A stretch of DNA of 64,000 nucleotides from Collimonas antrihumi (GCF_018304965.1 NZ_JAGQED010000010.1:1-64000); one strand, 5' to 3'. Counted from the stretch's first letter, positions 1 to 8,561 are shown. A program made the numbers and translations. Notes: generated by a model not told the origin, from the sequence alone.

Positions 1-128
1 GTCTTCGCGTATTTGTCAAATCCAGCAATGGCAAGTGTCGTTTGTTTCATGGGCTTCATCCAAATTTGTTTCGAATACCTCGTCTAACGCTTCAATGCGG
101 TCGGGCGTTTACTTAATCAGAGATTCCC
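1..128 (-). mobile_element. Edge of an IS5-family-like insertion sequence (partial)
   Basis: The first 50 bases, read on the minus strand from an ATG at 48-50, encode MKQTTLAIAGFDKYAKT and run off the window. This resembles the N-terminus of IS5-group transposases, recalled by eye and not by search. From 51 to 128 there is no other gene. The minus strand starts at 128 with GGGAATCTCTGATTAAG, which would suit an inverted-repeat end. The outer boundary near 128 is inferred. If correct, the element ends about 8 bases before the ribosome binding site of the PAAR gene. Confidence 0.5.
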
Positions 129-146
129 AAGATTTAAGGACACAAC

Positions 147-425
147 ATGCCACGCCGAATTATTACTGTAGGTGACAGCACCGATCACGGCGGCAAGGTG
201 ATCAGCGGTTCACCCACGCATCAGATCGACGGCCGGGCGATCGCCCGTCTCGATGATCTGGTCGATTGTCCCATGCATTACCCTGATGGACGGCCGCATG
301 GCATCAACAAAATTATTGAAGGCCATGCAACCTATAGCGTCGATAACAAGCCGGTGGCAATTGATGGTTCCAGAACAGAATGCGGCTGCCAATTGATTGG
401 CAGCGTGACGGCCACTGTGGGCTAA
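147..425 (+). CDS. PAAR-domain protein (type VI secretion spike tip)
   Basis: A 92-residue stand-alone PAAR protein. PAAR proteins cap the VgrG trimer of the type VI secretion spike and can recruit effectors. The sequence carries the family pattern: GDSTDHGGKVISG near residues 9-21, IARLDDLVDCPMHY in the middle, an IIEGHATYSVDNKPVAIDG stretch, and a final TECGCQLIG. The His/Cys residues that bind the tip metal are present. The start follows AAGGA at 136-140. A second gene follows after 16 bp and is probably co-transcribed. No VgrG, TssI or other T6SS component lies in the window. The likely IS end directly upstream may have cut the gene off from its original promoter. Confidence 0.85.
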   Translation: MPRRIITVGDSTDHGGKVISGSPTHQIDGRAIARLDDLVDCPMHYPDGRPHGINKIIEGHATYSVDNKPVAIDGSRTECGCQLIGSVTATVG

Positions 426-441
426 CTCAGGAGAAGAGTAT

Positions 442-1095
442 ATGGAAGACGACGAGTATTTCAATATCGACATTACCAAGCCTCCCAAAAATGGGATGGC
501 CCTCTACGCAATGGATAATGGCGATCAACTCATTCATACAGAGCGAGGAGCACTGATCATACGGAGTGATGGTTCTAGCGTTTTAATGCAACCGAACGGC
601 CCGACATGTGCCATCTATCAAAAAACGTTTCAGGTAGCTGTTACCAGCCTGGTCGAAGTGACGCGCCATTCAATTACGCAAGTTGATGACAAAACGGAAC
701 ATATACTAGTGTTCAGGGGTGGGGGCGTATTGAGCTGTTCTGTCGTCAAAGGAAATCCGTTCATACGGGTAGCTTGTCTCAGTCTCGGGTTTAAATATGA
801 CAACGACAGTGCGGTTATGAACGTCACCAATTCGATAGGCATTGAGCCGTTGCCGATTTCAATTCCGGCAGGTATTTCTGACGTATGCAATATTTTTAAC
901 CATCAGATTACCAAAGCGGATGGTGTAACAACGCATTTTCTGCAGGACTATAACGGGTGGAACCAACAGTTTGCCTGTAACGATCACGGTGAATGGATTG
1001 AAAACTCGGTTAAATTGGCGTCTTGGCCTCCCCGAGATCGCGATGGAAATCGGACTACACCAAAAAAACAGGTGTTAAATGTCAAGCTTGGTTGA
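442..1095 (+). CDS. Unrecognised 217-residue protein paired with PAAR
   Basis: A hypothetical protein of 217 residues starting after a good GGAGAAG ribosome binding site, 16 bp behind the PAAR gene. I do not recognise a family. It has no signal peptide and no membrane segment. It looks beta-rich in its first two thirds, and a tail with WPPRDRDGNRTTPKK is basic. Codon use is visibly more AT-rich than in pepA or lptFG. Genes in this position after an orphan PAAR are often T6SS effectors, immunity proteins or adaptors, but nothing in the sequence decides between these. It could also be a structural homologue of other PAAR-linked beta proteins. Confidence 0.6.
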   Translation: MEDDEYFNIDITKPPKNGMALYAMDNGDQLIHTERGALIIRSDGSSVLMQPNGPTCAIYQKTFQVAVTSLVEVTRHSITQVDDKTEHILVFRGGGVLSCSVVKGNPFIRVACLSLGFKYDNDSAVMNVTNSIGIEPLPISIPAGISDVCNIFNHQITKADGVTTHFLQDYNGWNQQFACNDHGEWIENSVKLASWPPRDRDGNRTTPKKQVLNVKLG

Positions 1096-1326
1096 TGAGC
1101 GGGCTCGATTGGAACACTCCTCTTTGAGCCTGTCTTGCGGCCAAGGCACATAGCAGTTTTGCCCCGGGGTCTGTTAAGGAATCTCTGCGCAAGCCGCCAA
1201 GTTGAAGCAACCGCAGGTAAACCGTGCGGTAAATCACAAATTCTATGAAGCGAGGTACTATTTTTAATTTACCCAATCCCTTGATGTCAGATGTGTTGAG
1301 GGGCTTTATTTGTTGTCATGTCCATG

Positions 1327-1369
1327 AAAAAAGGCTGTTGGCGCATATAACGCCAACAGCCCTTTTTTT
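1327..1369. terminator. Bidirectional intrinsic terminator
   Basis: Perfect 11-bp stem GGCTGTTGGCG (1333-1343) / CGCCAACAGCC (1351-1361) with a 7-nt loop. It is flanked by A6 on the left and T7 on the right, so it can act in both directions. It ends pepA on the minus strand and anything arriving from the PAAR side on the plus strand. Confidence 0.85.
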
Positions 1370-1381
1370 GTTATCTACCAA

Positions 1382-2893
1382 TTACTTGGCGGCAGCAGCG
1401 CGGTTCATCAGGAAAGTAGTCAGCAACGCCACCGGCCGTCCGGTTGCACCCTTGGCTGCGCCGCTCTTCCATGCCGTACCGGCGATGTCCAGATGAGCCC
1501 AGGTGTATTTCTTGGTGTAACGCTCCAGGAAACAGGCTGCGGTGATGCTGCCGCCGGCAGGGCCGCCGATATTCGCCATGTCGGCAAAATTCGACTTCAG
1601 CTGCTCTTGGTAGCTATCTTCGATAGGCATGCGCCATGCGGTATCGCCGGTTGCCTTGCCGGCGCTGAGCAACTCGTTCGCCAGCGCATCATGCGCGCTG
1701 TCGTGGCGGGTGAACAGTCCGGAGTTGTGGTGGCCGAGCGAGGTCACGCAAGCACCGGTCAGTGTCGCGATATCGACCACGGCAGCCGGTTTGAAGCGCT
1801 CCACGTAGGTCAGTGCATCGCACAGCACCAGGCGGCCTTCGGCATCGGTGTTCAGGACCTCGATGGTCAGGCCCGACATGGAGGTGACGATGTCGCCAGG
1901 TTTGGTGGCGGTGCCGGATGGCATGTTCTCGGTGGCCGGAATGACGCCGATCACATTCAATTTCAGTTTCAGTTCAGCGATGGCGCGCATTGTGCCCAGC
2001 ACCGAACCGGCGCCGCACATGTCGTATTTCATCTCATCCATGCCGGAACCGCCCTTGAGCGAGATGCCGCCGGTGTCAAAGGTGATGCCCTTGCCGACCA
2101 ATACCGTCGGCGCATCTTTGGCTTTGCCGCCCAGATGCTTGATGATGATGAATTTCGGCGCTTCGCCGCCGCCGCGTGCAACCGACAGGAAACTGCCCAT
2201 CTTCAAGGCTTCAAGCTGTTTGCGGTCGAGTACTTCGACCGTCAGCTTGAATTCCTTGGCCAGCTTCTTGGCCGTGTTGGCCAGATAAGTCGGGGTGCAG
2301 ACGTTACCGGGCAGGTTGCCCAGTTCCTTGGTCAGGTCGATGCCGTTGGCCAGTGCCAGGCCTTGCGCTACAGCTTCCTTGGCAACCGCGGCTTGGGCGG
2401 TAGCGACCAGGAAGGCGACTTTCTTGACGCCGGATAATGTTGTTTCTTTCTTACTTTTCAGGGTATCCGAGCGGTAGCTGTTCTCGCGCAGCACCAGGAT
2501 GCTGCTACGGACGGCCCACGCCAGGTCACGCTCTTTGATTGCGTCAAACGGCAATGCCAGCAGGGCATCGTTGCCGCCCAGAGTCGACAGAACACGTGCT
2601 ACGCACAATGCTGCCATCGACATGACCTTGTCGCTCAGCTCGCCGTCAGTGCCGAGACCGATCAACAGGACGCGCTCAGCGGCGGCGCCTGCGACCTTGC
2701 GCAGCAACAGGGTGGAGCCTGGTTTACCGGAAATATCGCCGGACTTCAGTGCAGCAGTGATTTCACCAGATTTGTCAAGAGCTTGCGCTTGTGGCGAAAG
2801 TTTCTTGTTTTCATAGATCCCGACTGCGATACAGCCAGCTTTCAGAGAGGCAATTGAGGTTTTTGCGTCATTGGTTTTTATGCTAAAGTCCAT
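1382..2893 (-). CDS. pepA: Leucyl aminopeptidase (family M17)
   Basis: Cytosolic hexameric zinc/manganese aminopeptidase that removes N-terminal residues from peptides. In some bacteria it also acts as a DNA-binding protein. The M17 signature NTDAEGRL lies about 150 residues from the C-terminus, with upstream [13 protein letters not shown] and DMCGAGSV metal and active-site segments. Length is about 503 residues, usual for the family. An AAGGAG ribosome binding site favours ATG at 2891-2893. A GTG one codon earlier is possible. It is divergent from lptF with only 37 bp between start codons, the classic pepA/lptF arrangement of proteobacteria. Confidence 0.95.
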   Translation of the reverse strand: MDFSIKTNDAKTSIASLKAGCIAVGIYENKKLSPQAQALDKSGEITAALKSGDISGKPGSTLLLRKVAGAAAERVLLIGLGTDGELSDKVMSMAALCVARVLSTLGGNDALLALPFDAIKERDLAWAVRSSILVLRENSYRSDTLKSKKETTLSGVKKVAFLVATAQAAVAKEAVAQGLALANGIDLTKELGNLPGNVCTPTYLANTAKKLAKEFKLTVEVLDRKQLEALKMGSFLSVARGGGEAPKFIIIKHLGGKAKDAPTVLVGKGITFDTGGISLKGGSGMDEMKYDMCGAGSVLGTMRAIAELKLKLNVIGVIPATENMPSGTATKPGDIVTSMSGLTIEVLNTDAEGRLVLCDALTYVERFKPAAVVDIATLTGACVTSLGHHNSGLFTRHDSAHDALANELLSAGKATGDTAWRMPIEDSYQEQLKSNFADMANIGGPAGGSITAACFLERYTKKYTWAHLDIAGTAWKSGAAKGATGRPVALLTTFLMNRAAAAK

Positions 2894-2930
2894 CACTTAC
2901 TCCTTTTTTGATCCGCAATTATATTCCCCA

Positions 2931-4094
2931 ATGATCTTTCAGCGCGCACTCCGACGCGAATTAATTAGCACCGCCGGTGCAGTTTTTACTACGCTCTTCA
3001 CAATTATCATCACGGTGATGCTGATCAAGATTCTGGGACAAGCAGCCGGAGGACAGATTGCGTCGCAGGACGTGGTCGCGCTGATCGGTTTCCAATCCTT
3101 GAACTACATGCCGATCCTGCTGATCCTGACCGGCTATATCTCGGTGCTGCTGGTGGTTACGCGCAGCTATCAGGACTCGGAAATGGTGGTCTGGTTTGCT
3201 TCCGGCCTGAGCCTGGTGCGCTGGGTCCGGCCGGTCCTGGCATTCGGCCTGCCGATCATTATCCTGACCGCCATCCTGAGTTTTGTAGCGACGCCGTGGG
3301 CCAACAGCCAGAGCGCGCAATACCGCGAACGTTTCGAGAAGCGTGAAGACATCTCCAGGGTTTCGCCCGGCAAGTTCCAAGAGTCGGCGGCCGCTAACCG
3401 GGTCTTCTTCGTGGAAGGATTTTCCGGCGATAGCAGCAAGGTGAAAAATGTCTTCGTGAATACCCAGCAAGACGGCAGGAACAGTATCGTGGTAGCCCAG
3501 GAAGGCAATATCGAGCTAGATAAAAACGGTGATAAATTCCTGATTTTGTCGAAAGGGCGCCGCTATGACGTCCTCTCCAGCCAGAACGAATTCCGGGTCA
3601 TGGAATTCGAGCGTTACGGCGTGCTGGTGGCCAGTAATTCGCAAGCGGTGAATGGCGACAAATCGGCGCGCGCATTGCCGACTTCAGATTTATTGAAAGA
3701 CCGTAACGGCTTCAATATGGGTGAATTGCTGTGGCGCTTGTCGCTGCCGTTCATGGCGCTGTGCCTGATGTTGCTGGCGATACCGCTCAGCTTTGTGAAT
3801 CCCCGGGTGGGACGTTCGGCCAGCTTGGTGATTGCGCTGCTGTTGTTCATTACCTATAGCAATGTGACCAATATCTTCCAGGCCGCGGTAGTGCAAAGCC
3901 GCATGTCGTTCGGGTTTGCCTGGTGGCCGATGCATCTGGTGGCGCTGATCATCATCTGCTTGCTGTTCCTGTGGCGCCTGAACGTCAATAGCCGCTGCCA
4001 TCCTCTGGTGATGTGGTCTGCTGTCAAGCATGCGCGCCTGATTAAAAACAAAAAAGCGAACAAAGCAACGAACAAAAAAACGGCGGCAACATGA
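2931..4094 (+). CDS. lptF: LPS export ABC transporter permease LptF
   Basis: Inner-membrane permease of the LptB2FGC complex, which extracts lipopolysaccharide and passes it across the periplasm. The 387-residue protein has the family layout: three transmembrane segments in the first 120 residues, a periplasmic beta-jellyroll domain, and three C-terminal transmembrane segments. A basic tail KNKKANKATNKKT follows. I chose ATG 2931 because MIFQRALRRE matches the usual LptF N-terminus. An in-frame start at 2871 would lie inside pepA. There is no clear ribosome binding site, and a TATATT stands at 2920-2925. The stop overlaps the lptG start by 4 bp (ATGA). Confidence 0.94.
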   Translation: MIFQRALRRELISTAGAVFTTLFTIIITVMLIKILGQAAGGQIASQDVVALIGFQSLNYMPILLILTGYISVLLVVTRSYQDSEMVVWFASGLSLVRWVRPVLAFGLPIIILTAILSFVATPWANSQSAQYRERFEKREDISRVSPGKFQESAAANRVFFVEGFSGDSSKVKNVFVNTQQDGRNSIVVAQEGNIELDKNGDKFLILSKGRRYDVLSSQNEFRVMEFERYGVLVASNSQAVNGDKSARALPTSDLLKDRNGFNMGELLWRLSLPFMALCLMLLAIPLSFVNPRVGRSASLVIALLLFITYSNVTNIFQAAVVQSRMSFGFAWWPMHLVALIIICLLFLWRLNVNSRCHPLVMWSAVKHARLIKNKKANKATNKKTAAT

Positions 4095-5224
4095 AGGTCC
4101 TGCAGCGTTACTTTACTTCCGAGATTGTTCGTTCCGTCTTGTTCACGCTGGCAGCGTTTCTGGCGCTGTTCGCATTCTTTGACTTGATGAATGAATTGCC
4201 GTCGGTTGGCCGAGGCGGCTATAAATTGCAGCATGCTTTCTTTTTCGTTTTGCTGGGCATGCCGAGCTACGCCTACGAACTGATGCCGATTGCGGCTCTG
4301 ATCGGCACGATCTACACCTTGTCGCAATTTGCTGCGCGGTCCGAATTCACGATCATGCGCGTCTCCAGCATGTCGACCATGATGACCGCCAAGATCCTGC
4401 TCAAGATCGGCCTGCTGTTTGTGGTGGCGACGGTATTGATCGGCGAGTTTGTTTCACCCAAAAGCGCGGAGTTTGCCGAGAAGATAAAGCTGCAGGCCAA
4501 GGGGTCTTCGATTTCACAGAAATTCAAGACCGGCTTGTGGAGCAAGGACGTGATACGGGCCGATGGCGCCAGCGGCGATATCGTCGGCTCGCGGTTTATC
4601 AATATCGGCGAAATCCGCCCGGATGGCCAACTGGTCGGCGTCAAACTGTACGAGTTCGACCGCAACCTGCACATGACCGCGCAGATTCAGGCCGCCAAGG
4701 CCGAATATCAGGGCCAGCATATCTGGCGCATGGATGATGTGGTGCAAACCGATTTCGTCAACGGTACCTCGACAGCAGACATTACCGATTCGATCGCCAT
4801 CAAGAAATTCCCGACCAAAAACCTGGTTTCGGAAATTACGCCGGAGATCCTGTCAGTACTGTTTGCCGATCCGGATCATATGTCGGCATACAATTTGTGG
4901 GCTTATTCCCAGCATCTGGCGGAGAATAACCAGCACACCGAGCGCTACGATATCGCGTTCTGGAAAAAGCTGGTGTATCCCTTGTCGGTGCTTGTGATGA
5001 TGGCGCTGGCGTTGCCGTTTGCCTATCTGCATTTCCGTACCGGCGGCGTGAGCCTGAAGATATTTACCGGTATCATGATCGGTGTCAGCTTCCAATTGGT
5101 CAACACGCTGTTTTCGCATCTCGGCTTACTCAATACCTGGCCGCCTTTTTTCACGGCAGCCTTGCCGAGTACTATCTTCCTGTTGATTGCCATCGGCGCT
5201 TTGTGGAAGATTGAGCGGCATTAG
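4091..5224 (+). CDS. lptG: LPS export ABC transporter permease LptG
   Basis: Partner permease of LptF in the LptB2FGC lipopolysaccharide extractor. It is 377 residues long. The N-terminal segment MKVLQRYFTSEIVRSVLFT leads into transmembrane helix 1. A periplasmic jellyroll occupies roughly residues 130-260, and three helices close the protein. The ATG overlaps the lptF stop, so the two are translationally coupled. The ATPase LptB is not in this window, which is normal. Confidence 0.94.
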   Translation: MKVLQRYFTSEIVRSVLFTLAAFLALFAFFDLMNELPSVGRGGYKLQHAFFFVLLGMPSYAYELMPIAALIGTIYTLSQFAARSEFTIMRVSSMSTMMTAKILLKIGLLFVVATVLIGEFVSPKSAEFAEKIKLQAKGSSISQKFKTGLWSKDVIRADGASGDIVGSRFINIGEIRPDGQLVGVKLYEFDRNLHMTAQIQAAKAEYQGQHIWRMDDVVQTDFVNGTSTADITDSIAIKKFPTKNLVSEITPEILSVLFADPDHMSAYNLWAYSQHLAENNQHTERYDIAFWKKLVYPLSVLVMMALALPFAYLHFRTGGVSLKIFTGIMIGVSFQLVNTLFSHLGLLNTWPPFFTAALPSTIFLLIAIGALWKIERH

Positions 5225-5300
5225 CCAGGTAGCGCTACAGGCGGTAGCACCAGGTAGTAGCACTACGCATAGTACGTTTTGTTTGAAGATCGGGCAGTCC

Positions 5301-5738
5301 ATGTCTCAGTCAGAATCACAGCTTGTGTCACAGCAAGCCCTGCATCAGGCCCCGCACCAGGCCCCGCATCAGGCCCTGGTCCTGTTCGCTCACGGCGCCC
5401 GCGATCCGAACTGGGCGGCGCCGTTCGTGTCCTTGCAGCAGTTGATTCAGCAGCAGCGTCCGCAGCTGCTGGTCAGGCTGGCTTTCCTTGAATTGATGCA
5501 GCCGGATTTGCCGCAATTGTTGCAGCAACTGGTTGCCGCCGGTGTCAGCGAAGTTAGTGTGGTGCCGGTGTTTCTGGGGCAGGGCGGACATGTGCGGCGT
5601 GATCTGCCGGCCTTGATAACGCAGGCTCAGCAGCAATATCCGCAACTGGCAATCACGGTGGCGCAGGCAGTCGGCGAACAGCCGGACGTGCAGAATGCCA
5701 TCGCCGACTACTGTATTTCTACTTTGCCGCCGCGATAA
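5301..5738 (+). CDS. cbiX: Short CbiX/SirB-type sirohydrochlorin chelatase
   Basis: A 145-residue single-domain chelatase of the CbiX-short/SirB family, which inserts Co2+ or Fe2+ into sirohydrochlorin. The catalytic HGARDP motif (LVLFAHGARDP) and the second half VPVFLGQGGHVRRDLP are present. Which metal it inserts cannot be told from sequence. CobA and CysI nearby make siroheme likely, and the cobalamin uptake genes further on make cobalt possible. ATG 5301 is chosen because upstream in-frame codons overlap lptG. Three 12-bp repeats at 5343-5378 give QAPHQAPHQA near the N-terminus. The 3' end overlaps the convergent LysR gene by 20 bp. Confidence 0.8.
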   Translation: MSQSESQLVSQQALHQAPHQAPHQALVLFAHGARDPNWAAPFVSLQQLIQQQRPQLLVRLAFLELMQPDLPQLLQQLVAAGVSEVSVVPVFLGQGGHVRRDLPALITQAQQQYPQLAITVAQAVGEQPDVQNAIADYCISTLPPR

Positions 5739-6630
5739 TACTGGTAGAAGTCTGCTTTCCTTTCAACTGCAGCCACGCGATAAAGTTTGCCAGTTGCGGA
5801 TCCTGGTGACTCGGGCGGTACAGCAAATGAAATCCTTTGTCTCGCAACAGCAAGTCTGGAAACAGCGGCAACAAGCTGCCATGCGCGAGATCTTCCTCGA
5901 TCATGGCCAGCGATCCCAATGCCACCCCGAGATCGGTGAGTGCTGCTTGTAGACTTAAGAAAAAATGTTCATAGATCTGGCCGGATAGCTGGCCTTTGAC
6001 CGGTACGCCGGCTTCACTAAACCAACGCGTCCAGCTTTCCGAGCGGGTCGATAGATGCAGCAAGGAAGCTTGCAGCAAATCGGCCGGGGTTACGCATGGG
6101 TGTTGCTGCAGGTAACGCGGCGACGCCACCGGCGTCAGCACATCATCCAGGAACCGTACGCACTCATACTCGGCGCGATGCATCGGGCTGCGCCGTATCA
6201 GCACATCGAACGGCTCCTTGAGAGCGTCCACCGCAACGGTCGACGTCGTGACGCGAATCTCGACCCGCGGATTTTCTATCTGGAACGACGACAGCCGCGG
6301 AATCAGCCAGCGCATCGCCATCGACGGCGTGCAGCTGACCCGGATAATGCGCACCTTGCCGGTATTGAGCAGCTGTTCGGCGGCCAGGGAGATGCGATCG
6401 AGGCCGGCTTTGACGTCGGCAAAAAACACGCGCGCTGCCGCAGTCGGCTCGACCCCGCGCTGCCCTCTGACAAACAAAGTCTGGTCGAAATGCTGCTCCA
6501 GCAATTTGATTTGCTGGCTTACCGCGCTATGTGTCAGGTGCAGCTCCGCCGCAGCCAGCGTCAAGCTGCCGGTACGCACCACGGCTTCGAATACGCGTAG
6601 CGGCTTGAGGGGTGGCAAACGTGTTTTCAT
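5719..6630 (-). CDS. LysR-family regulator, GcvA-like
   Basis: A 303-residue LysR-type transcription factor. The N-terminal winged helix contains LAAAELHLTHSAVSQQI (about residues 25-41), followed by the LFVRGQRGVEPT wing typical of the GcvA/AmpR branch. A periplasmic-binding-like sensor domain fills the rest. It is divergent from the DUF3563 gene (131 bp apart) and convergent with cbiX. Its target is not evident. The divergent small gene is the obvious candidate by position. Confidence 0.88.
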   Translation of the reverse strand: MKTRLPPLKPLRVFEAVVRTGSLTLAAAELHLTHSAVSQQIKLLEQHFDQTLFVRGQRGVEPTAAARVFFADVKAGLDRISLAAEQLLNTGKVRIIRVSCTPSMAMRWLIPRLSSFQIENPRVEIRVTTSTVAVDALKEPFDVLIRRSPMHRAEYECVRFLDDVLTPVASPRYLQQHPCVTPADLLQASLLHLSTRSESWTRWFSEAGVPVKGQLSGQIYEHFFLSLQAALTDLGVALGSLAMIEEDLAHGSLLPLFPDLLLRDKGFHLLYRPSHQDPQLANFIAWLQLKGKQTSTSIIAAAK

Positions 6631-6761
6631 GTTAAAAAAACTTATATTTCAAATAGATAATGTCGTTTCAGGAAAAGCCTCGCTGCGTCTATTCTACAGT
6701 CGTGGCAAAGAGATCGGTAGCCAGTGAAGCTAATTTATCCACTCATGAATTGGGGTTTGAT

Positions 6762-6989
6762 ATGGCGTTTTCCAATAAATTTTCTAATATCAATGTACGC
6801 GCTTTTCTACGCTCGGCCTGGCAGCAACGGATGATGGCGCGTAGCCGAACCGAGGCGCCTGATGCGGAGCAGGCTTATCTTGCCGCAGCCCTGGATCATC
6901 AGGATCTGGAGCGGCGTTTGCGGCTGTTGGATTGCCGACACGGGTCGGTGCTGCATACATTACGCGTAATGAAGATCGGTTCTTACTGA
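6762..6989 (+). CDS. DUF3563-like small protein
   Basis: A 75-residue protein whose centre, YLAAALDHQDLERRLRLLD, matches the DUF3563 pattern as I remember it (family of unknown function, common in Burkholderiales). It is soluble, basic at the N-terminus and helical. ATG 6762 starts the recognisable part. No strong ribosome binding site is seen, and an upstream in-frame extension to 6660 lacks family features. It stands just before the strong promoter and leader at 7073-7513. Confidence 0.65.
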   Translation: MAFSNKFSNINVRAFLRSAWQQRMMARSRTEAPDAEQAYLAAALDHQDLERRLRLLDCRHGSVLHTLRVMKIGSY

Positions 6990-7072
6990 TTGATGCCGTT
7001 TTATTTGCGCCGGCAGCGACCGTTATGCAGGTCGGCGATGCATGTTTTGTCTTGAAAGTAAAGGTTTTTTAC

Positions 7073-7101
7073 TTGACAGAATAGCTAGCTAGAAATATAA
7101 T
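7073..7101 (+). promoter_or_regulatory. Perfect consensus sigma-70 promoter
   Basis: TTGACA at 7073-7078, exactly 17 bp, TATAAT at 7096-7101. Both hexamers match consensus at every position and an AT-rich stretch lies just upstream. Transcription would start near 7108 and run into the structured leader and the small-gene cluster. Such perfect promoters are rare and usually kept in check by another layer of control. Confidence 0.85.
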
Positions 7102-7107
7102 CACTGA

Positions 7108-7513
7108 CATTGCATCACTTGGAGGTCCATATTTTGGACGGTTGTTCTAGTAGTACACGTGGATGGGTCCTCAGCCCGGCACATAGCGCATAATCTTTAG
7201 CAGACCTCCCTCCGCTACAGCTTGTGCTTATATGCGAGCTGTAGTATCTCGGTAAGATCGTCGCGGCAACATCGGCGCGACAAAGTCATCGCGGCAAAAT
7301 TATCTTGGCAAATATCGAAGCAGATAAATGCCGCAGCGATACTCCCATCCGTTTTTCTGCAAGACCGTTTTCGTGCTGCCATTCGGCGGGTTCGTACGGC
7401 TGCGTCATTCCGGCTATGTGTTTGCCTCTGGCATTGCATGGGCCGGTTGTCCGCTGTGGCAAGCCGCCTGGCAATCACGGATAACGGAAATTGGAAGTGG
7501 GAAGGAAATCGCC
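7108..7513 (+). ncRNA. Candidate structured 5' leader RNA
   Basis: About 400 nt separate the consensus promoter from the next good start codon. Helices visible: GGAGGTC (7121-7127) with GACCTCC (7203-7209), closing a domain of about 90 nt; GTCCA (7125-7129) with TGGAC (7135-7139), which competes with the first helix for 7125-7127; CTACAGCT (7215-7222) with AGCTGTAG (7237-7244); GTCGCG (7260-7265) with CGCGAC (7276-7281). There is no intrinsic terminator before 7513, so a leader is likelier than a free small RNA. The family is not recognised. Because the next gene resembles an MgtC C-terminal domain, a metal-sensing leader is one guess. Confidence 0.5.
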
Positions 7514-7912
7514 ATGCCATTCAATAAAGTGCGTGCCTTTTTTAACAAGTATCGTTTCGCCGCAACCAAAGATAGTCACGAGACAGCTTTGCCGTATCGT
7601 ATCGTGACCACCTGCCGTACTTCGGAAGTGGCGAAACTCGAAGAGCTGATGCGTCAGCTGCTGCCTGCCTATGACGTCACTTATCAAGGCAGCGAGCCCG
7701 CAGTACAGGCGCATCTGACCAGCATCACGGTTGAAGTGATGTGCTCGGTTCGTGAACGTGGCGGACTGGTGCAGTTGGTCACACGTGTGGCGCGGGAAAC
7801 CAGCGTCCGTAGCGTGCGTTGGGAAAGCATTCCCCAGCGTTCGGCACGTTCCGCCCTGGCCCGGTCTGCATCTGCGTCCGGCACCGCGCACACTACCGCG
7901 CTGCCGGCATAA
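7514..7912 (+). CDS. Stand-alone MgtC C-terminal-like domain
   Basis: A 132-residue soluble protein after a GGAAGGAAA ribosome binding site. Residues about 27-103 (starting YRIVTTCRTSEVAKLEELM, ending ETSVRSVRWES) resemble by eye the cytosolic C-terminal ACT-like domain of MgtC/SapB membrane proteins. The MgtC membrane part is absent: no hydrophobic helices lie upstream in any frame. The last 25 residues are Ser/Arg/Ala-rich and probably disordered. MgtC proteins act in Mg2+ limitation and F-ATPase control, so this could be a free regulatory domain or a relic. Homology is by pattern only. Confidence 0.55.
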   Translation: MPFNKVRAFFNKYRFAATKDSHETALPYRIVTTCRTSEVAKLEELMRQLLPAYDVTYQGSEPAVQAHLTSITVEVMCSVRERGGLVQLVTRVARETSVRSVRWESIPQRSARSALARSASASGTAHTTALPA

Positions 7913-7927
7913 CCAGGAGTTAGTGAA

Positions 7928-8029
7928 ATGGACTGTTCCAGTTGTCCGATATCGATATGTCGGACCAATAAATCAGCAGCAAAAAATAGTAAAGCAGTTG
8001 TGTGCCTGCAGTTGTCTGACCCCGTCTAG
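7928..8029 (+). CDS. Possible 33-residue micro-protein with CxxC
   Basis: A short reading frame starting 15 bp after the previous stop, behind AGGAG with about 9-nt spacing. The peptide begins MDCSSCPISICRTN, giving CxxC plus further cysteines, and ends in LQLSDPV. It could be a real small protein, a leader peptide coupling translation to the next gene, or chance. Confidence 0.3.
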   Translation: MDCSSCPISICRTNKSAAKNSKAVVCLQLSDPV

Positions 8030-8175
8030 CTATCCTCACTTTTCCCGTGTCGATTGGCCAGGCTGGACAGCTTGCAATCGACTGGTGGAATGTCTTCGCC
8101 ACAGTCGTCCGCGCCACCGCTTTACATGTTGACATTGTTTCCCGCAAAGGAAACATCGCATGAAGAGGTGAAATG

Positions 8176-8370
8176 ATGACTATCAAAAAACTATTGGGTA
8201 TTGCACCCGGCAACCGCACCGGCAACACCGGTAACTGGACTTTTGGCTGGACGCCAAGCCAGGCATCGGCGCTTTCCGGCAATGCGAAATCAAACAATGT
8301 TAAGCGTGAATCCGCTCAGGGCAATCGCCAGGTCGGTGTGTATGGTGTCCTGGCTATACGTAGCAGGTAG
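8176..8370 (+). CDS. Small hypothetical protein (64 residues)
   Basis: Starts MTIKKLLGIAPGNRTGNTG after AGAGG (7-nt spacing). An ATG directly before it gives one extra Met. The peptide is glycine/asparagine-rich, basic and has no membrane segment. A 6-bp hairpin GTTTCC/GGAAAC lies about 25 bp upstream. I recognise no family. It lies in line with the other small genes of this locus and may share the promoter at 7073. Confidence 0.4.
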   Translation: MTIKKLLGIAPGNRTGNTGNWTFGWTPSQASALSGNAKSNNVKRESAQGNRQVGVYGVLAIRSR

Positions 8371-8561
8371 TAGCCGCTGCGGACGCTGAACGCGATCCGG
8401 TCATCATGGTGTAGAGGTTATCCGCGCCGCCGTTTGCAATGGCGGCGCGAGGCCTGTTATTTGAATCAGATATGAGTGCGATAGTTTCGCGGCTTTTTTA
8501 CGGCATCGACGATTTTCAGAAGATGTGCGGTGGAGCTGATGTCGCAGGTAAGGGGTAAATA

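Noticed and set aside
1082-1276. Minus-strand frame of 64 codons after the PAAR partner
   Set aside because: Might be a trace of an IS, but no recognisable transposase motif; kept only as the IS-end note.
7328-7513. Upstream extension of the MgtC-like gene
   Set aside because: In frame, but without membrane helices or conservation of MgtC; the ribosome binding site is at 7500-7508.
8201-8389. Overlapping frame of 62 codons
   Set aside because: No ribosome binding site; the frame at 8176 has one.
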